Both the position numbers and the translations under genes were made by a program. The notes under the pieces were generated by a model. The model was not told the origin of the DNA. It searched no databases and saw nothing but the letters and a program-made list of their open reading frames with translations. Of a stretch of 52,203 nucleotides of DNA, positions 1 to 8,504 are shown piece after piece. This DNA is from Acidobacteriota bacterium (GTDB lineage Bacteria; Acidobacteriota; Vicinamibacteria; Marinacidobacterales; Marinacidobacteraceae). The stretch's first letter is position 1. Every line of letters starts with the position of its first letter. The DNA is taken from positions 1 through 52,203 of the forward strand of contig JAPPGX010000093.1 in the NCBI GenBank assembly GCA_028877265.1. The letters are read 5' to 3'.

Positions 1-54
1 CCCCCGCCCCCCCCCCCCCCCCCCCCCCCCCCCGCCCCCCCCCCCCCCCCCCCC
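1..54. other. Poly-C contig-end run, probable sequencing artefact
   Basis: Positions 1-54 are C except for two G (positions 6 and 34), and the run ends at an A at 55. It is right at the contig end. Read on the other strand it is poly-G, which two-colour Illumina chemistry produces when signal is lost. Nothing else in the window resembles it. I read it as unreliable sequence, not a biological homopolymer. Confidence 0.8.
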
Positions 55-135
55 ACGGCGCAAGCCCACGCGGAAGGGAGGTGACTCCCGTCTTGGCGCG
101 GAGGTCAGGAGCGTCCCGTTTTCAGCGCACCGCAC

Positions 136-141
136 TAGAAT
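136..141 (+). promoter_or_regulatory. Candidate -10 box TAGAAT close to the start codon
   Basis: TAGAAT ends 8 bases before the ATG at 150, in an otherwise GC-rich stretch. The same arrangement recurs before other genes here and would give a leaderless or nearly leaderless mRNA. No convincing -35 box is visible. Confidence 0.4.
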
Positions 142-149
142 CCCCCGCC

Positions 150-461
150 ATGCAGGTGAGCTTTGAAGGCCGCGGGGCCCGCTGGGAAGGCGCCGCGGAA
201 ATCGCCGAACGGGCCGAAACCGACAAGCACCAACCCTGGTCCCTGAGGGTGGTCTCCGGGAGCGAAACGGTCGAGGGCACCGTGCTGGTGACCGACCTGG
301 CGTCAAGCGCCGCCGACGAAGCGGCCGCGAGCAGCGGAGAAGACGTGAACGCCATCCTGGGGCGGGCCTTTTCGCGTTCGCTGGTGGCGGAACTCGGCCT
401 CCGCCCGCTGGCGTCCGGTTTCCGCTTCGTCGTGGATCACCGCTGGGTGACCGGGTACTAG
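150..461 (+). CDS. Small hypothetical protein
   Basis: This is an unrecognised protein of 103 residues if it starts at the ATG at 150. The same frame is open upstream to 81, but the ATG at 150 sits just behind a TAGAAT box and removes a poorly structured basic leader. The sequence is soluble, with no signal peptide, membrane segment or cysteine. It reads as alternating beta strands (QVSFEGRGARWEG, TVEGTVLVTD) followed by a helix and a C-terminal strand (GFRFVVDHRWV), so a small alpha/beta fold is likely. The next gene starts 57 bases downstream on the same strand and may be cotranscribed. Function is unknown. Confidence 0.6.
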   Translation: MQVSFEGRGARWEGAAEIAERAETDKHQPWSLRVVSGSETVEGTVLVTDLASSAADEAAASSGEDVNAILGRAFSRSLVAELGLRPLASGFRFVVDHRWVTGY

Positions 462-518
462 GGGCGCCAGGAGCCCGGCGCGGGCGCCCGGACCCGTAGC
501 GGACGAAACCGGGATCGC

Positions 519-2384
519 ATGCGCCGCTCCGAACTGGCCGCTTTCCTGCGGGAGCGGCCACGCGTCGGCGACGGCGCCCTCGGCACCGCGCTCTATGCCG
601 GCGGCGTCGCCGCCCGGCGCTCCTTCGAGGATCTGAACCGGTCGGATCCCGGCCGGGTCCGCGCCGTCCACGCCGCCCATCTGGCCGCCGGCGCCGAGGT
701 GATCAGCACCAACACGTTCGGAGCCAACCCGTGGAAGCTGGGCCGGCACGGGCTCGCCTCCGAAGTGGCGAAGATCAACGCGGCCGGCGTCGCAGTGGCC
801 CGGAGCGCCGTCCGGCCCGGCAACCTGGTGTTCGGATCGGTGGGGCCGAGCGGGGAAGTCGTCGGCCCCCTCGACGAGGAGAAGGCTCCGGAGTTCGCCG
901 CCGGATTCCGGGAACAGATCGTCGCGCTGGTCGAGAGCGGCGCCGACGCGATCCTGATCGAAACCTTCACCAGCCTCGCGGAAGCCCGATTGGCCCTTTC
1001 GGCCGCCCGGGAGGTGGCGCCCGACATCGGCGTCGTGGTGCTGATGACGTTCTCCGAGCAGGCCACGACCCTGTTCGGGGTGGCGGCGGACCAGGCGGCC
1101 CAGACGCTCGAGCGGGGCGGAGCCGACGCGGTCGGCTCGAACTGCGGGGTGGGCCCCGACACCACCCTCACCGCGCTCGAGCGCATGCGGGACGCCGTGA
1201 ACCTCCCGCTGATCGCCCAACCGAACGCCGGTATTCCCGAGCGGATCGAAGGGCGTTTCCTCTACCCGTCGTCTCCGGACTACGTGGCTCACTACGCCAA
1301 GCGGTATCTGCGCCTCGGGGTCTCGCTGATCGGCGGTTGCTGTGGAACCGGCGCCGAGCACATCGGCGCGGTGGCCGGGGTGGTCCGCGCGGCATCCGCG
1401 GGTGTTCGCGCGGACCGGGTGAGGGCCCCGGCGCCGCCTCCCGCCGCCGCTCCGGCGGCAGACGGGCCGGTCGAGGCCCCGGCTGTGCCGGTACCGGAGC
1501 GCTCGGGCCTGGCCCGCTGCCTCGCGGAGGGCCGGTTCGCGGTGTCGGTCGAGATGGATCCGCCGCGCGGCGCCGAGCCGGACAAATTCCTCGCCAGGGT
1601 CCGTGACCTGGCGGAGGCGGGCATCCGCTTCGTGAACGTGGCGGACGGGCCTCGGGCCACCGCCCGGATGAGCGCCATCGCGTTCGCGGCGCTGCTCGAG
1701 CGGGGCGGCGAAATCGAGACCATCCTCCACTACCAGTGCCGCGACCGGAATCTCATCGGCATCCAGTCGGACCTGCTGGGAGCGCACGCCCTCGGCATCC
1801 GCAATCTGCTGGCGGTCACCGGCGACCCGCCGAAACTCGGCGACTATCCCCATGCGACCCCGGTCTTCGACGTGGACTCGGTCGGCCTCGTTCGCATCCT
1901 CCGCGGCCTGAACCACGGCCTCGATCTCGCGGGGAACCCGCTCGGGGCAGCGCTTCCGTTCCACATCGGGGTGGGTGCGAACCCGGCGGCTGCCGATCTC
2001 GAAGGCGAGATGGGGAAGTTCGAGAAGAAGGCCGAAGCCGGCGCCCAGTACTGCCTCACCCAGCCGGTGTACGAAACCGGCCTGCTCGAGCGCTTCGTGG
2101 ACGACGTCCGCGGCTACGGCATCCCGGTTCTCGCGGGGGTCCTGCCCCTGGTCAGCTCCCGAAACGCGGAGTTTCTCCACAACGAGGTTCCCGGAATGAG
2201 CGTCCCGCAGTCGGTACGGGACCGCCTGGCGGCGGCGCCCACCCGGCAGCGGGCGCGGGAGGTCGGTGTCTCGGTGGCGCGCGAAATGGTCGCCGCGGCG
2301 CGGGATCTCGCCGCCGGGGTCTATGTGATGCCGCCCTTCAATCGATTCGACCTGGCCATTCGGAGCGTGACCGGACTGATTTGA
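519..2384 (+). CDS. Bifunctional homocysteine S-methyltransferase / 5,10-methylene-THF reductase
   Basis: The 621-residue protein joins two one-carbon enzymes. Residues 1 to about 290 form a homocysteine S-methyltransferase barrel: GDGALGT near the start, a zinc-ligand cysteine in SNCGVGPD (about residue 209), and the paired cysteines in GGCCGTGAEH (about 273). After an Ala/Pro-rich linker, residues about 335-621 form a MetF-type FAD-dependent methylenetetrahydrofolate reductase, with FAVSVEMDPPRG at its start, ETILHYQCRDRN, LLAVTGDPP, and QYCLTQPVYE. The architecture matches the Bacillus YitJ type. It would make methyl-THF and move a methyl group to homocysteine to give methionine. The acceptor/donor pairing of this class is less certain than that of MetH. 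The window also contains a full cobalamin MetH (9831) and FolD (44771). Confidence 0.92.
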   Translation: MRRSELAAFLRERPRVGDGALGTALYAGGVAARRSFEDLNRSDPGRVRAVHAAHLAAGAEVISTNTFGANPWKLGRHGLASEVAKINAAGVAVARSAVRPGNLVFGSVGPSGEVVGPLDEEKAPEFAAGFREQIVALVESGADAILIETFTSLAEARLALSAAREVAPDIGVVVLMTFSEQATTLFGVAADQAAQTLERGGADAVGSNCGVGPDTTLTALERMRDAVNLPLIAQPNAGIPERIEGRFLYPSSPDYVAHYAKRYLRLGVSLIGGCCGTGAEHIGAVAGVVRAASAGVRADRVRAPAPPPAAAPAADGPVEAPAVPVPERSGLARCLAEGRFAVSVEMDPPRGAEPDKFLARVRDLAEAGIRFVNVADGPRATARMSAIAFAALLERGGEIETILHYQCRDRNLIGIQSDLLGAHALGIRNLLAVTGDPPKLGDYPHATPVFDVDSVGLVRILRGLNHGLDLAGNPLGAALPFHIGVGANPAAADLEGEMGKFEKKAEAGAQYCLTQPVYETGLLERFVDDVRGYGIPVLAGVLPLVSSRNAEFLHNEVPGMSVPQSVRDRLAAAPTRQRAREVGVSVAREMVAAARDLAAGVYVMPPFNRFDLAIRSVTGLI

Positions 2385-2406
2385 ACACGGCAGGGGGGAG
2401 CAGTGG

Positions 2407-2412
2407 CAGAAT
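2407..2412 (+). promoter_or_regulatory. Candidate -10 box CAGAAT
   Basis: CAGAAT ends 7 bases before the ATG at 2420, in the 35-base gap after the methyltransferase/reductase gene. It is a weaker member of the TAnnnT-near-start series, because the first base is not T. Confidence 0.25.
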
Positions 2413-2419
2413 CTCCCGA

Positions 2420-3385
2420 ATGCGCCTGACCATGACCGGGGCGATCCTGATCGCCTCCACCGCCGCTGCCCAGGAACAGGAGATCTTCCAGTTCGAGGGA
2501 GGGGTGGACCTGGTTTCGGTACCGGTGGCGGTCTCCACCGAGGATGGCGAGTTCGTCACCGGTCTCGGCGCCGAGGACTTCCGGGTCCTGGAGGACGGGG
2601 TCGAACAGGAGATCCTCGTCTTCGGAGCGGGACTCGAGGAATCCTGGGTGGATCTGCCCCCGGACCAGAAGGAAGAACTCTCCCAGAAACAGGTGATCGG
2701 GCTGCTCCTCGATTCGTCGGGCAGCATGGAGGAGGACCTGCCGCTCCTCCACGAAGCGGCGATCAAGTTCCTCACCAACATCCCGCGGACCGAGAACCTG
2801 TTCGTCATCAGCTTCGACGAGAACATCTGGCTGTCCGAGTACTCGAGCGACGACCAGCGCATCATCTCCAACCGGATCTACGACATCGAGGCGGAGGGCT
2901 GGACGGCGCTCTACGACGCGGTGGCCACCTTTCTGGATCGCGTGTACGACTACGACGGCCGGAAGACGCTCGCGGTGCTCAGCGACGGCGCCGACTCCCG
3001 GTCCACCCTGATGTTCTCGGAGGCCCTCGATCTCGTGAAGCTCGGGGACACCACGATCCACTCGATCCAGTTCGGGGACCGCAGCCGCCATGCCCAGGTC
3101 TTCGAGCACGGCCGCTTCCTGCGCGCCATTGCCGATGCTACCGGTGGTTCCTACGCCCTGGCTTCGTCCCTCGAGAAGCTCGACGAGCTCTACGACCGCA
3201 TCCTCGACGAGCTCTACAGTCAGTACACGATCGGCTATGCCTCGTCGAACACCCGGCGCGAGGGACGCTACCGCCGAATCGAGGTGGAGGTGACGGCGCC
3301 GGGCCTCGACGACGTGGAAGTGCGGGCCCGCCGGGGCTACTACGGGCCCTACGAACCCTCGAGCGAACCGGAAGTCGGCGACTAG
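2420..3385 (+). CDS. Secreted VWFA domain protein, Acidobacteria-type
   Basis: The 321-residue protein begins with a short signal peptide (MRLTMTGAILIASTAAAQ) and is therefore exported. It continues with a strand-rich segment, GVDLVSVPVAVSTEDGEFV then GLGAEDFRVLEDG, which is the hallmark opening of VWFA-related proteins frequent in Acidobacteriota. A von Willebrand A domain follows. Its metal-ion-dependent adhesion site DSSGSM is at about residues 97-102, with later MIDAS loops around the WTALYDA and LSDGADS motifs. A C-terminal beta region (IEVEVTAPG, VEVRARRGYYGP) closes the protein. The frame is open far upstream, but the ATG at 2420 gives the signal peptide and follows the previous stop. 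The role is unknown; members are presumed to bind proteins in the envelope. Confidence 0.85.
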   Translation: MRLTMTGAILIASTAAAQEQEIFQFEGGVDLVSVPVAVSTEDGEFVTGLGAEDFRVLEDGVEQEILVFGAGLEESWVDLPPDQKEELSQKQVIGLLLDSSGSMEEDLPLLHEAAIKFLTNIPRTENLFVISFDENIWLSEYSSDDQRIISNRIYDIEAEGWTALYDAVATFLDRVYDYDGRKTLAVLSDGADSRSTLMFSEALDLVKLGDTTIHSIQFGDRSRHAQVFEHGRFLRAIADATGGSYALASSLEKLDELYDRILDELYSQYTIGYASSNTRREGRYRRIEVEVTAPGLDDVEVRARRGYYGPYEPSSEPEVGD

Positions 3386-3388
3386 ACT
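3383..3388 (+). promoter_or_regulatory. Candidate -10 box TAGACT before argS
   Basis: TAGACT ends 8 bases before the argS ATG at 3397. Its TAG is also the stop codon of the upstream VWFA gene. This is the same box as those before metH, menG and msrA. Confidence 0.4.
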
Positions 3389-3396
3389 CCGCGCCG

Positions 3397-5307
3397 ATGT
3401 TCGCCGCGCTCGAGGAGGTCATCAGGGAGACCGCCGTCAACGCCGGAGCTCCGGATTTCTCCGTGGTGTCGGAGATTCCCCCGTCGCCGGACCAGGGGGA
3501 TCTCGCGTTCCCCGCGGCCTTCGCACTGGCGCGCACCCTGCGCCGGCCGCCCCGGGAGATCGCCGAGACGCTCGCCGAGGCACTCTCCGAGCGTCCGGAA
3601 GTGCGGCGGGTGGAAGTGGCCGGTCCCGGGTACGTCAACGTGTTCCTGAACCGGGAAATGTGGATCCGGGAGTCGCTCGCCGGAACGAACGCCGACGTTC
3701 CCGACGGCATCCACGTCGTCGAGCACACCAGCATCAACCCCAACAAGGCGGCCCACATCGGGCACCTGCGGAACGCCGCGCTCGGGGATTCCTTCGCCCG
3801 CATTCTGCGTTTCCTCGGGCACCGGATCGAGATTCAGACCTACACCGACGACACCGGCGTCCAGGTCGCGGACGTGGTCCTCGGCTTTGTTCGGCTCCGC
3901 GGGGCGGACGCGGAGGACGTGCGCCGGCTCGCCGGACAACCGCGCTTCGACTATCTCTGCTGGGATCTCTACACCGAGGTGTCCCGCTGGATCGAAGAGG
4001 ACCCGGAAGGGCCCCCGGCGCGCCAGCAAGCCCTCCACGGACTCGAGCGCGGCGAGGAACCGTGGGCCGGGATCGGGACCATCGTGGCAAGGGCGGTCGC
4101 GCGCCGGCACCTGGAGACCATGGACCGGATCGGGGTCCGCTACGACCTCCTGCCGTGCGAGAAGTCGATCCTTCGCCTCCACTTCTGGGAGCGGGCATTC
4201 GAGCTGCTCCGGGATGCCGGCGCCATCCGCCGGAGTGATTCCGGCCGGAACCGCGGCTGCTGGGTCATGGACACCGATCTCGCCCAGGACGGCGAAAAGG
4301 TCATCGTGCGTTCGAACGCCACGGTGACCTACGTGGGAAAGGACATCGCCTACCAGATGTGGCAGCTGGGTCTGCTGGACCGCGATTTCCGCTGGCGGCG
4401 GTTCCACGAGTATCCCGGCGGCAGCCGGGCCTGGATCAGCACCTCCGGGCCGGAGGAGCCCGACACGCCCAGCTTCGGTTCGGCGGCGCTCGTCCATCAC
4501 GTCATCGACGCCCGGCAGTCCTACACCCAGCAGGTCGTGCAGCAGGCGGTCGCCAGCCTGACTTCCGAAACCGACCGGTCCCGGACCCGGCACCTTTCCT
4601 ACGAGATGGTGGCCCTGACCCCGGGCACGGTCGCGGCGCTCGGGCTCGGCTCCGCCGCCGGGGACGGTGCGGTGGAGGTCTCCGGCAGGAAGGGCGTCGG
4701 CATCAAGGCCGACGATTTCCTCGACGCCCTGCTGGGACGCGCCGCCGAGGAAGTCGCGGCGCGCAATCCGAACCTGCCGGCGGAGGAGCGGCAGGCCGTA
4801 GCGCTCGCCATCGCGGTCGGGGCGCTGCGCTACCTGATGGTGCGGGTGACCAAGAACCAGCTCATCGTGTTCGATCTCGAAGAGGCCCTCAGCCTCGAAG
4901 GAGCCACCGGGCCGTACCTGCAGTACGCGGCGGTCCGGGCGGCGAAGATCCTGGCCCGCATCGGGCGCGCTCTTCCTGAGGGCCCGCCCCATCCCCCGCA
5001 GGATTTCGACGACCTCCTCGCGGAACGGGACCCGGAGGAGGCCGCGGACCTCTGGATCCTGCTGCGCGGCGCCCTCGGCCTCCGGGAAGCGGCCGCGGCG
5101 GCCGCCGCCAGCGAGGACCCGCAGGTCCTCGCCCGCTGGGCCTACGAAGGAGCGCAGCGCTTCAACGGCTTCTACCACCGCTACCGCATCGCCGGCGAGC
5201 CGGACGCCACCGCGCGCGCGCTGCGCACCTACGCGGTGGAGACCTTTCTCGCCCAGCACCGGCAGGGACTCGCCCTGCTCGGAATCCCGGTTCCGGAACG
5301 GATGTGA
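3397..5307 (+). CDS. argS: Arginyl-tRNA synthetase
   Basis: The 636-residue class I synthetase charges tRNA-Arg. The N-terminal Add-1 domain (about residues 1-95) leads into the catalytic Rossmann fold, with the HIGH signature in AAHIGHLRNA (about 117-126) and the ArgRS signature YTDDTGVQ. The KMSK loop is of the usual ArgRS type, SGRKGVGIKADD, near residue 430. The C-terminal DALR anticodon domain ends LLGIPVPERM, as is typical. Length is slightly above the 550-600 common in the family. The start follows the VWFA stop by 11 bases. The stop codon overlaps the start of lepB (TGATG), so the two are probably cotranslated. Confidence 0.96.
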   Translation: MFAALEEVIRETAVNAGAPDFSVVSEIPPSPDQGDLAFPAAFALARTLRRPPREIAETLAEALSERPEVRRVEVAGPGYVNVFLNREMWIRESLAGTNADVPDGIHVVEHTSINPNKAAHIGHLRNAALGDSFARILRFLGHRIEIQTYTDDTGVQVADVVLGFVRLRGADAEDVRRLAGQPRFDYLCWDLYTEVSRWIEEDPEGPPARQQALHGLERGEEPWAGIGTIVARAVARRHLETMDRIGVRYDLLPCEKSILRLHFWERAFELLRDAGAIRRSDSGRNRGCWVMDTDLAQDGEKVIVRSNATVTYVGKDIAYQMWQLGLLDRDFRWRRFHEYPGGSRAWISTSGPEEPDTPSFGSAALVHHVIDARQSYTQQVVQQAVASLTSETDRSRTRHLSYEMVALTPGTVAALGLGSAAGDGAVEVSGRKGVGIKADDFLDALLGRAAEEVAARNPNLPAEERQAVALAIAVGALRYLMVRVTKNQLIVFDLEEALSLEGATGPYLQYAAVRAAKILARIGRALPEGPPHPPQDFDDLLAERDPEEAADLWILLRGALGLREAAAAAAASEDPQVLARWAYEGAQRFNGFYHRYRIAGEPDATARALRTYAVETFLAQHRQGLALLGIPVPERM

Positions 5308-5876
5308 TGCCGCCGCGCCTGCTCCACCCGATGCTGCGTTTCACGCGGACCGCGGCCATCGCGGCCGCGGTCGCCTGGGTGGTCATGGCGCATGGGGCTC
5401 AGGTCTACCGGATCCAGGGGTCGAGCATGGCGCCGACGCTCCGCTCCGGAGAACGGGTGCTGGTCAACAAGGTCGGGATGCGCCTCGCTTCCATCACCCG
5501 CGACGACGTGGTGCTCTTCCGTGATCCGTCGGGCGAGGACACCGTCATGGTGAAGCGGGTCATCGGCGTGCCGGGTGACACGGTCCGTTTCCTGGGCAAC
5601 GAGGTGCAGGTGCTTCCCGGATCCGGGACGAGCCGCCTGCTCCAGGACGCGGTGACACCGGTAGCCAATGCCGCGGGAACGGGCAATCCCCCGGCCATCG
5701 GCGGTCCCGGCTCCGTCGCGATCACGCTCGCGGCGGGCGAGTACTTCGTGCTCGGCGACAACCGGAACGGCAGCAGCGACAGCCGTCACTGGGGCGCCGT
5801 TTCCCGGGACGCGATCCTCGGAGAGGCCGTGTTCCGGGTGTTTCCCTGGCGCCGGATCGGACTCGTGAGCCCATGA
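5307..5876 (+). CDS. lepB: Signal peptidase I
   Basis: The 189-residue serine/lysine protease is anchored in the inner membrane by one N-terminal segment (TAAIAAAVAWVVMA) and cleaves signal peptides on the periplasmic side. Box B, GSSMAPTLRSGERVLVNK, carries the nucleophilic serine. The general-base lysine is in VMVKRVIGVPGD. Box E is EYFVLGDNRNGSSDSRHWG. The length suits a minimal LepB. I chose the ATG at 5307, which overlaps the argS stop; a GTG three bases earlier is equally in frame. Its stop overlaps the bshC start by ATGA. Confidence 0.93.
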   Translation: MPPRLLHPMLRFTRTAAIAAAVAWVVMAHGAQVYRIQGSSMAPTLRSGERVLVNKVGMRLASITRDDVVLFRDPSGEDTVMVKRVIGVPGDTVRFLGNEVQVLPGSGTSRLLQDAVTPVANAAGTGNPPAIGGPGSVAITLAAGEYFVLGDNRNGSSDSRHWGAVSRDAILGEAVFRVFPWRRIGLVSP

Positions 5877-7507
5877 ACCCCGTGGGAACTCTGGACCGGC
5901 GTGGCAGCCGGGCAGCGGCGGACCCTCCCGCCCGTCTCCTGCGCACCCTCCCCTTCCGTCCGGGGACTTTCTTCGACGCCTGGACCCGGAGTCCCGAACG
6001 CTTCTCCGAACTCCTCCCCGACCCGTTCGCGGCGGGAGCCTACGCCCGAAGCGGAACCCCCAGGCCTCCGGATGCGGCGCGGGCGGCCGCCGCTCGGGTG
6101 ATCGGGACAACCAACCGGGCCTGGGGCGCGGACCCGGCCGCCCTCGCTTCCGCCCGGCGACTTCGCAGTCCGGAGACGCTGGCGGTCGTCACCGGTCAGC
6201 AACCCGGACTCTTCGGGGGCCCGCTGTATTCGCTCATCAAGGCGATGTCCACGGTCGCCGCCGCCCGCGAGTTGGAGACCCGGACCGGACAGCCCGTGGT
6301 CCCGGTCTTCTGGATCGAGGGTGACGACCACGACTTCGAGGAAATTCGAAACGCCTGGCTGCTGGACCGCACGGGCTCCCCTCATCCGCTTCGCTACGAG
6401 CCGGAGGACGAACACGTCGGGCTGCCGGCCTATCGCCGGGTTCTGGACGACTCGATTCTCGATCTGCACGGGCAGTTGCCGAACATCCTTCCCGAAACGG
6501 AGTACACCGGGGATCTCCTGCTCGCCGCCCGCGACTGCTACGCGCCGGGCCGGCCCCTTCCGGAAGCGTTCGGCCGGCTGCTCCTCCACCTCTCGCGGGG
6601 CTCCGGGCTCGTGGTGATGGACCCCACCAGCCCCGAACTGAAGCGCCTTGCCTTCCCGGTGTACGAGGCCGCGGTTCGGCACGAAGCCGCAGGCCGCGGT
6701 CGGATCACGGCCCGTACCCGGGAGATCGAGGCGATGGGATTCCAGGGACAGGCGGCCGCCGAGGGCTACGGTGTCTTCTGCACGGGGGCGACCGGAGCGC
6801 GGGAGCGGGTGCGAACCGATTCCGCCGGCGACCCTCCGGAAGGCGTCCTCGACGGCTGCGTCGAGCGCCTGAGCGCCGCCGTGTTGCTCAGGCCGCTGGT
6901 CCAGGACTTCCTGCTGCCGACCGCGATCTACGTCGGCGGTCCTTCGGAGATCGCCTACCACGCCCAGATGGGAGATCTCTACGGCCTCCACCGGATCCCG
7001 CGTCCGCTCGTGATCCCCCGCCACCAGGTCGCCATCCTCACGAAATCCCAGCTTCGGGTGCTGGACCAGGACGGAATCGGCTTCGATGAACTCTCGGCCG
7101 GCGATGAGGCCGCCCTCAATCGGCGGGCCGCCGATCCCGCCGCCCAGGCGGCCTTCGCCCAGGCCAACGAAGTCGTGGAATCCTCGCTCGAAGACGTCGA
7201 GCAGGCGGCCGGCGCCGTCGACAAGAGCCTGACGGCGGCCGTCCGGCGCGCCCGCGGCAAGGTGCACGCGATCCTCGCGGATCTCGAGGCCAAGAGCGTC
7301 CGCGCCGCGAAGCGCCGCGACGAGGAACGCCGGCAGCGTTTCCTGCGCGCCCGGAACGCGCTCTTCCCCGGCGGCGCGCCGCAGGAACGCCGGCTCAGTC
7401 CGCTCGTCTTCGCAAACCGCTACGGGCCGCACTTCGGGGCGTGGCTGCTCGCGGCGTTCGAAGACCCGGCCGCCGACCGGAGGGCCCGGAACCTGCTGGT
7501 CCGCTGA
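5873..7507 (+). CDS. bshC: Bacillithiol biosynthesis cysteine-adding enzyme BshC
   Basis: The 544-residue protein matches BshC, which joins cysteine to glucosaminyl-malate in the last step of bacillithiol synthesis. Diagnostic segments are VVTGQQPGLFGGPLYSLIKA (about residues 104-123), FWIEGDDHDFEEIRNAWLLD (about 144-163) and the GGPSEIAYHAQMG region (about 345-357). A Glu/Arg/Ala-rich coiled coil with EEVV/EDVEQAAG-like heptads follows at about 430-500. The start overlaps the lepB stop by ATGA. No bshA or bshB is in the window, so the rest of the pathway must lie elsewhere. Confidence 0.92.
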   Translation: MNPVGTLDRRGSRAAADPPARLLRTLPFRPGTFFDAWTRSPERFSELLPDPFAAGAYARSGTPRPPDAARAAAARVIGTTNRAWGADPAALASARRLRSPETLAVVTGQQPGLFGGPLYSLIKAMSTVAAARELETRTGQPVVPVFWIEGDDHDFEEIRNAWLLDRTGSPHPLRYEPEDEHVGLPAYRRVLDDSILDLHGQLPNILPETEYTGDLLLAARDCYAPGRPLPEAFGRLLLHLSRGSGLVVMDPTSPELKRLAFPVYEAAVRHEAAGRGRITARTREIEAMGFQGQAAAEGYGVFCTGATGARERVRTDSAGDPPEGVLDGCVERLSAAVLLRPLVQDFLLPTAIYVGGPSEIAYHAQMGDLYGLHRIPRPLVIPRHQVAILTKSQLRVLDQDGIGFDELSAGDEAALNRRAADPAAQAAFAQANEVVESSLEDVEQAAGAVDKSLTAAVRRARGKVHAILADLEAKSVRAAKRRDEERRQRFLRARNALFPGGAPQERRLSPLVFANRYGPHFGAWLLAAFEDPAADRRARNLLVR

Positions 7508-7511
7508 ACGG

Positions 7512-8504
7512 TCAGTGCCGGTGGGGCGGCCGCTCGGGGAAGAAACAGACAATCGGCCCGGCCCGCGTCGGGGCCGCGGCGGCCGTCCCGCCAATCACGA
7601 ACCCGGGTGGGTCCACGTCCACGTCCGTGTTGCCGGGCGGCCGCGCGTAGATCGCCTGGGCGTGGAAGATGTCCCACTCGGTGAAGTGCGGCGGCTCGAG
7701 TTCTCCCGAGTACCACATGTGGGAGGGCCGCAGGCCGCCCAGCGGGTGGTAGAGCCCCATCACGTGGCCAATCTCGTGGTGCACCGCCCAGGTCTCGGGT
7801 ATATGGCGGAACACCACAACGTTGGCGTCTCCGCCGACCCGGTAGGCGAAGGCGTTCGCCGTCTCCGCGTACTCCGACACCTCGGCCGTGTTCCAGCGGA
7901 GGATCACGGTTCCCGGCGTCATGTCCGCGGGCGGGTCCCGCGTCACCTCGATCCGCTCGCCCCGGTAGCGTCCGGCGCTGAGCAACGGCACCGTGACCCG
8001 GATGGCCTCTCTCACGAAGTCGAGGGTCTCGGCGGGGATCTCGGCGCCGGTGGTCGGTTCCGGGCGGGCGTCGATATAGAAGGTCGGCTCGGCTTCCCAG
8101 GGGATGAGGGGTTGCAGATCGCCGCCGCCGGCGCCGTTCCGGGCGAGCTCCCGGTAGAAGTCGAGCGTCCAGGGCCCTCCCGTCGGGATCGCGTCGAGCG
8201 CCAGGGCCCCGTTCGGCGCTCGGATGCTGGTGGTGCGCTCGACGATTCCGGGGCCGGAAACCGTGATCCGGTGTTCCCCGGCGGGGAGGTCGAGCGCGAA
8301 GGATCCATCGGCGGCCGAGCGGGCCGTCATCCCCCCGGCGCTCACCGTCGCTCCCGCCACCGGGCCGCCTTCCACCGTCCTCGTGAGGATCCCGCGCACG
8401 CTGGCGGAGGCCGGAGGCGCCGTGGGCGCGGTGGGCGCGACGGGGTCCCCGCCGCCGCACGAACCGAGAAACAGACCGCAGGCAGCGAGCCAGCGAGGCT
8501 TCAT
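7512..8504 (-). CDS. Lipoprotein with carboxypeptidase-regulatory-like domain and HExxH zinc-protease motif
   Basis: The 330-residue protein is a predicted lipoprotein: a short signal peptide ends in the lipobox LGSC, with lipid on about Cys16. Residues about 38-105 form a beta-sandwich of the carboxypeptidase-regulatory type (VRGILTRTVEGGPVAGATV, GSFALDLPAGEHRITV). The C-terminal part holds HHEIGHVMGLYHPLGG, a full HExxHxxGxxH zinc site as in metzincin-like proteases. The start ATG overlaps the stop of the upstream symporter gene (ATGA), so the two are coupled. A much longer frame runs upstream through the symporter, but it is a shadow. Substrate is unknown. The gene ends 4 bases from the convergent bshC. 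Confidence 0.82.
   Translation of the reverse strand: MKPRWLAACGLFLGSCGGGDPVAPTAPTAPPASASVRGILTRTVEGGPVAGATVSAGGMTARSAADGSFALDLPAGEHRITVSGPGIVERTTSIRAPNGALALDAIPTGGPWTLDFYRELARNGAGGGDLQPLIPWEAEPTFYIDARPEPTTGAEIPAETLDFVREAIRVTVPLLSAGRYRGERIEVTRDPPADMTPGTVILRWNTAEVSEYAETANAFAYRVGGDANVVVFRHIPETWAVHHEIGHVMGLYHPLGGLRPSHMWYSGELEPPHFTEWDIFHAQAIYARPPGNTDVDVDPPGFVIGGTAAAAPTRAGPIVCFFPERPPHRH

Noticed and set aside
303..2180. Long antisense frame of over 600 codons opposite the methionine gene, and similar ones opposite argS, metH and others
   Set aside because: Sequences are Arg/Gly/Pro/Ala-rich without family motifs and lie opposite well-recognised genes. High GC makes long antisense frames common.
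1736..3385. A 549-residue version of the VWFA gene
   Set aside because: The extra N-terminus is a frame-shifted shadow of the reductase gene. The signal peptide starts at 2420.
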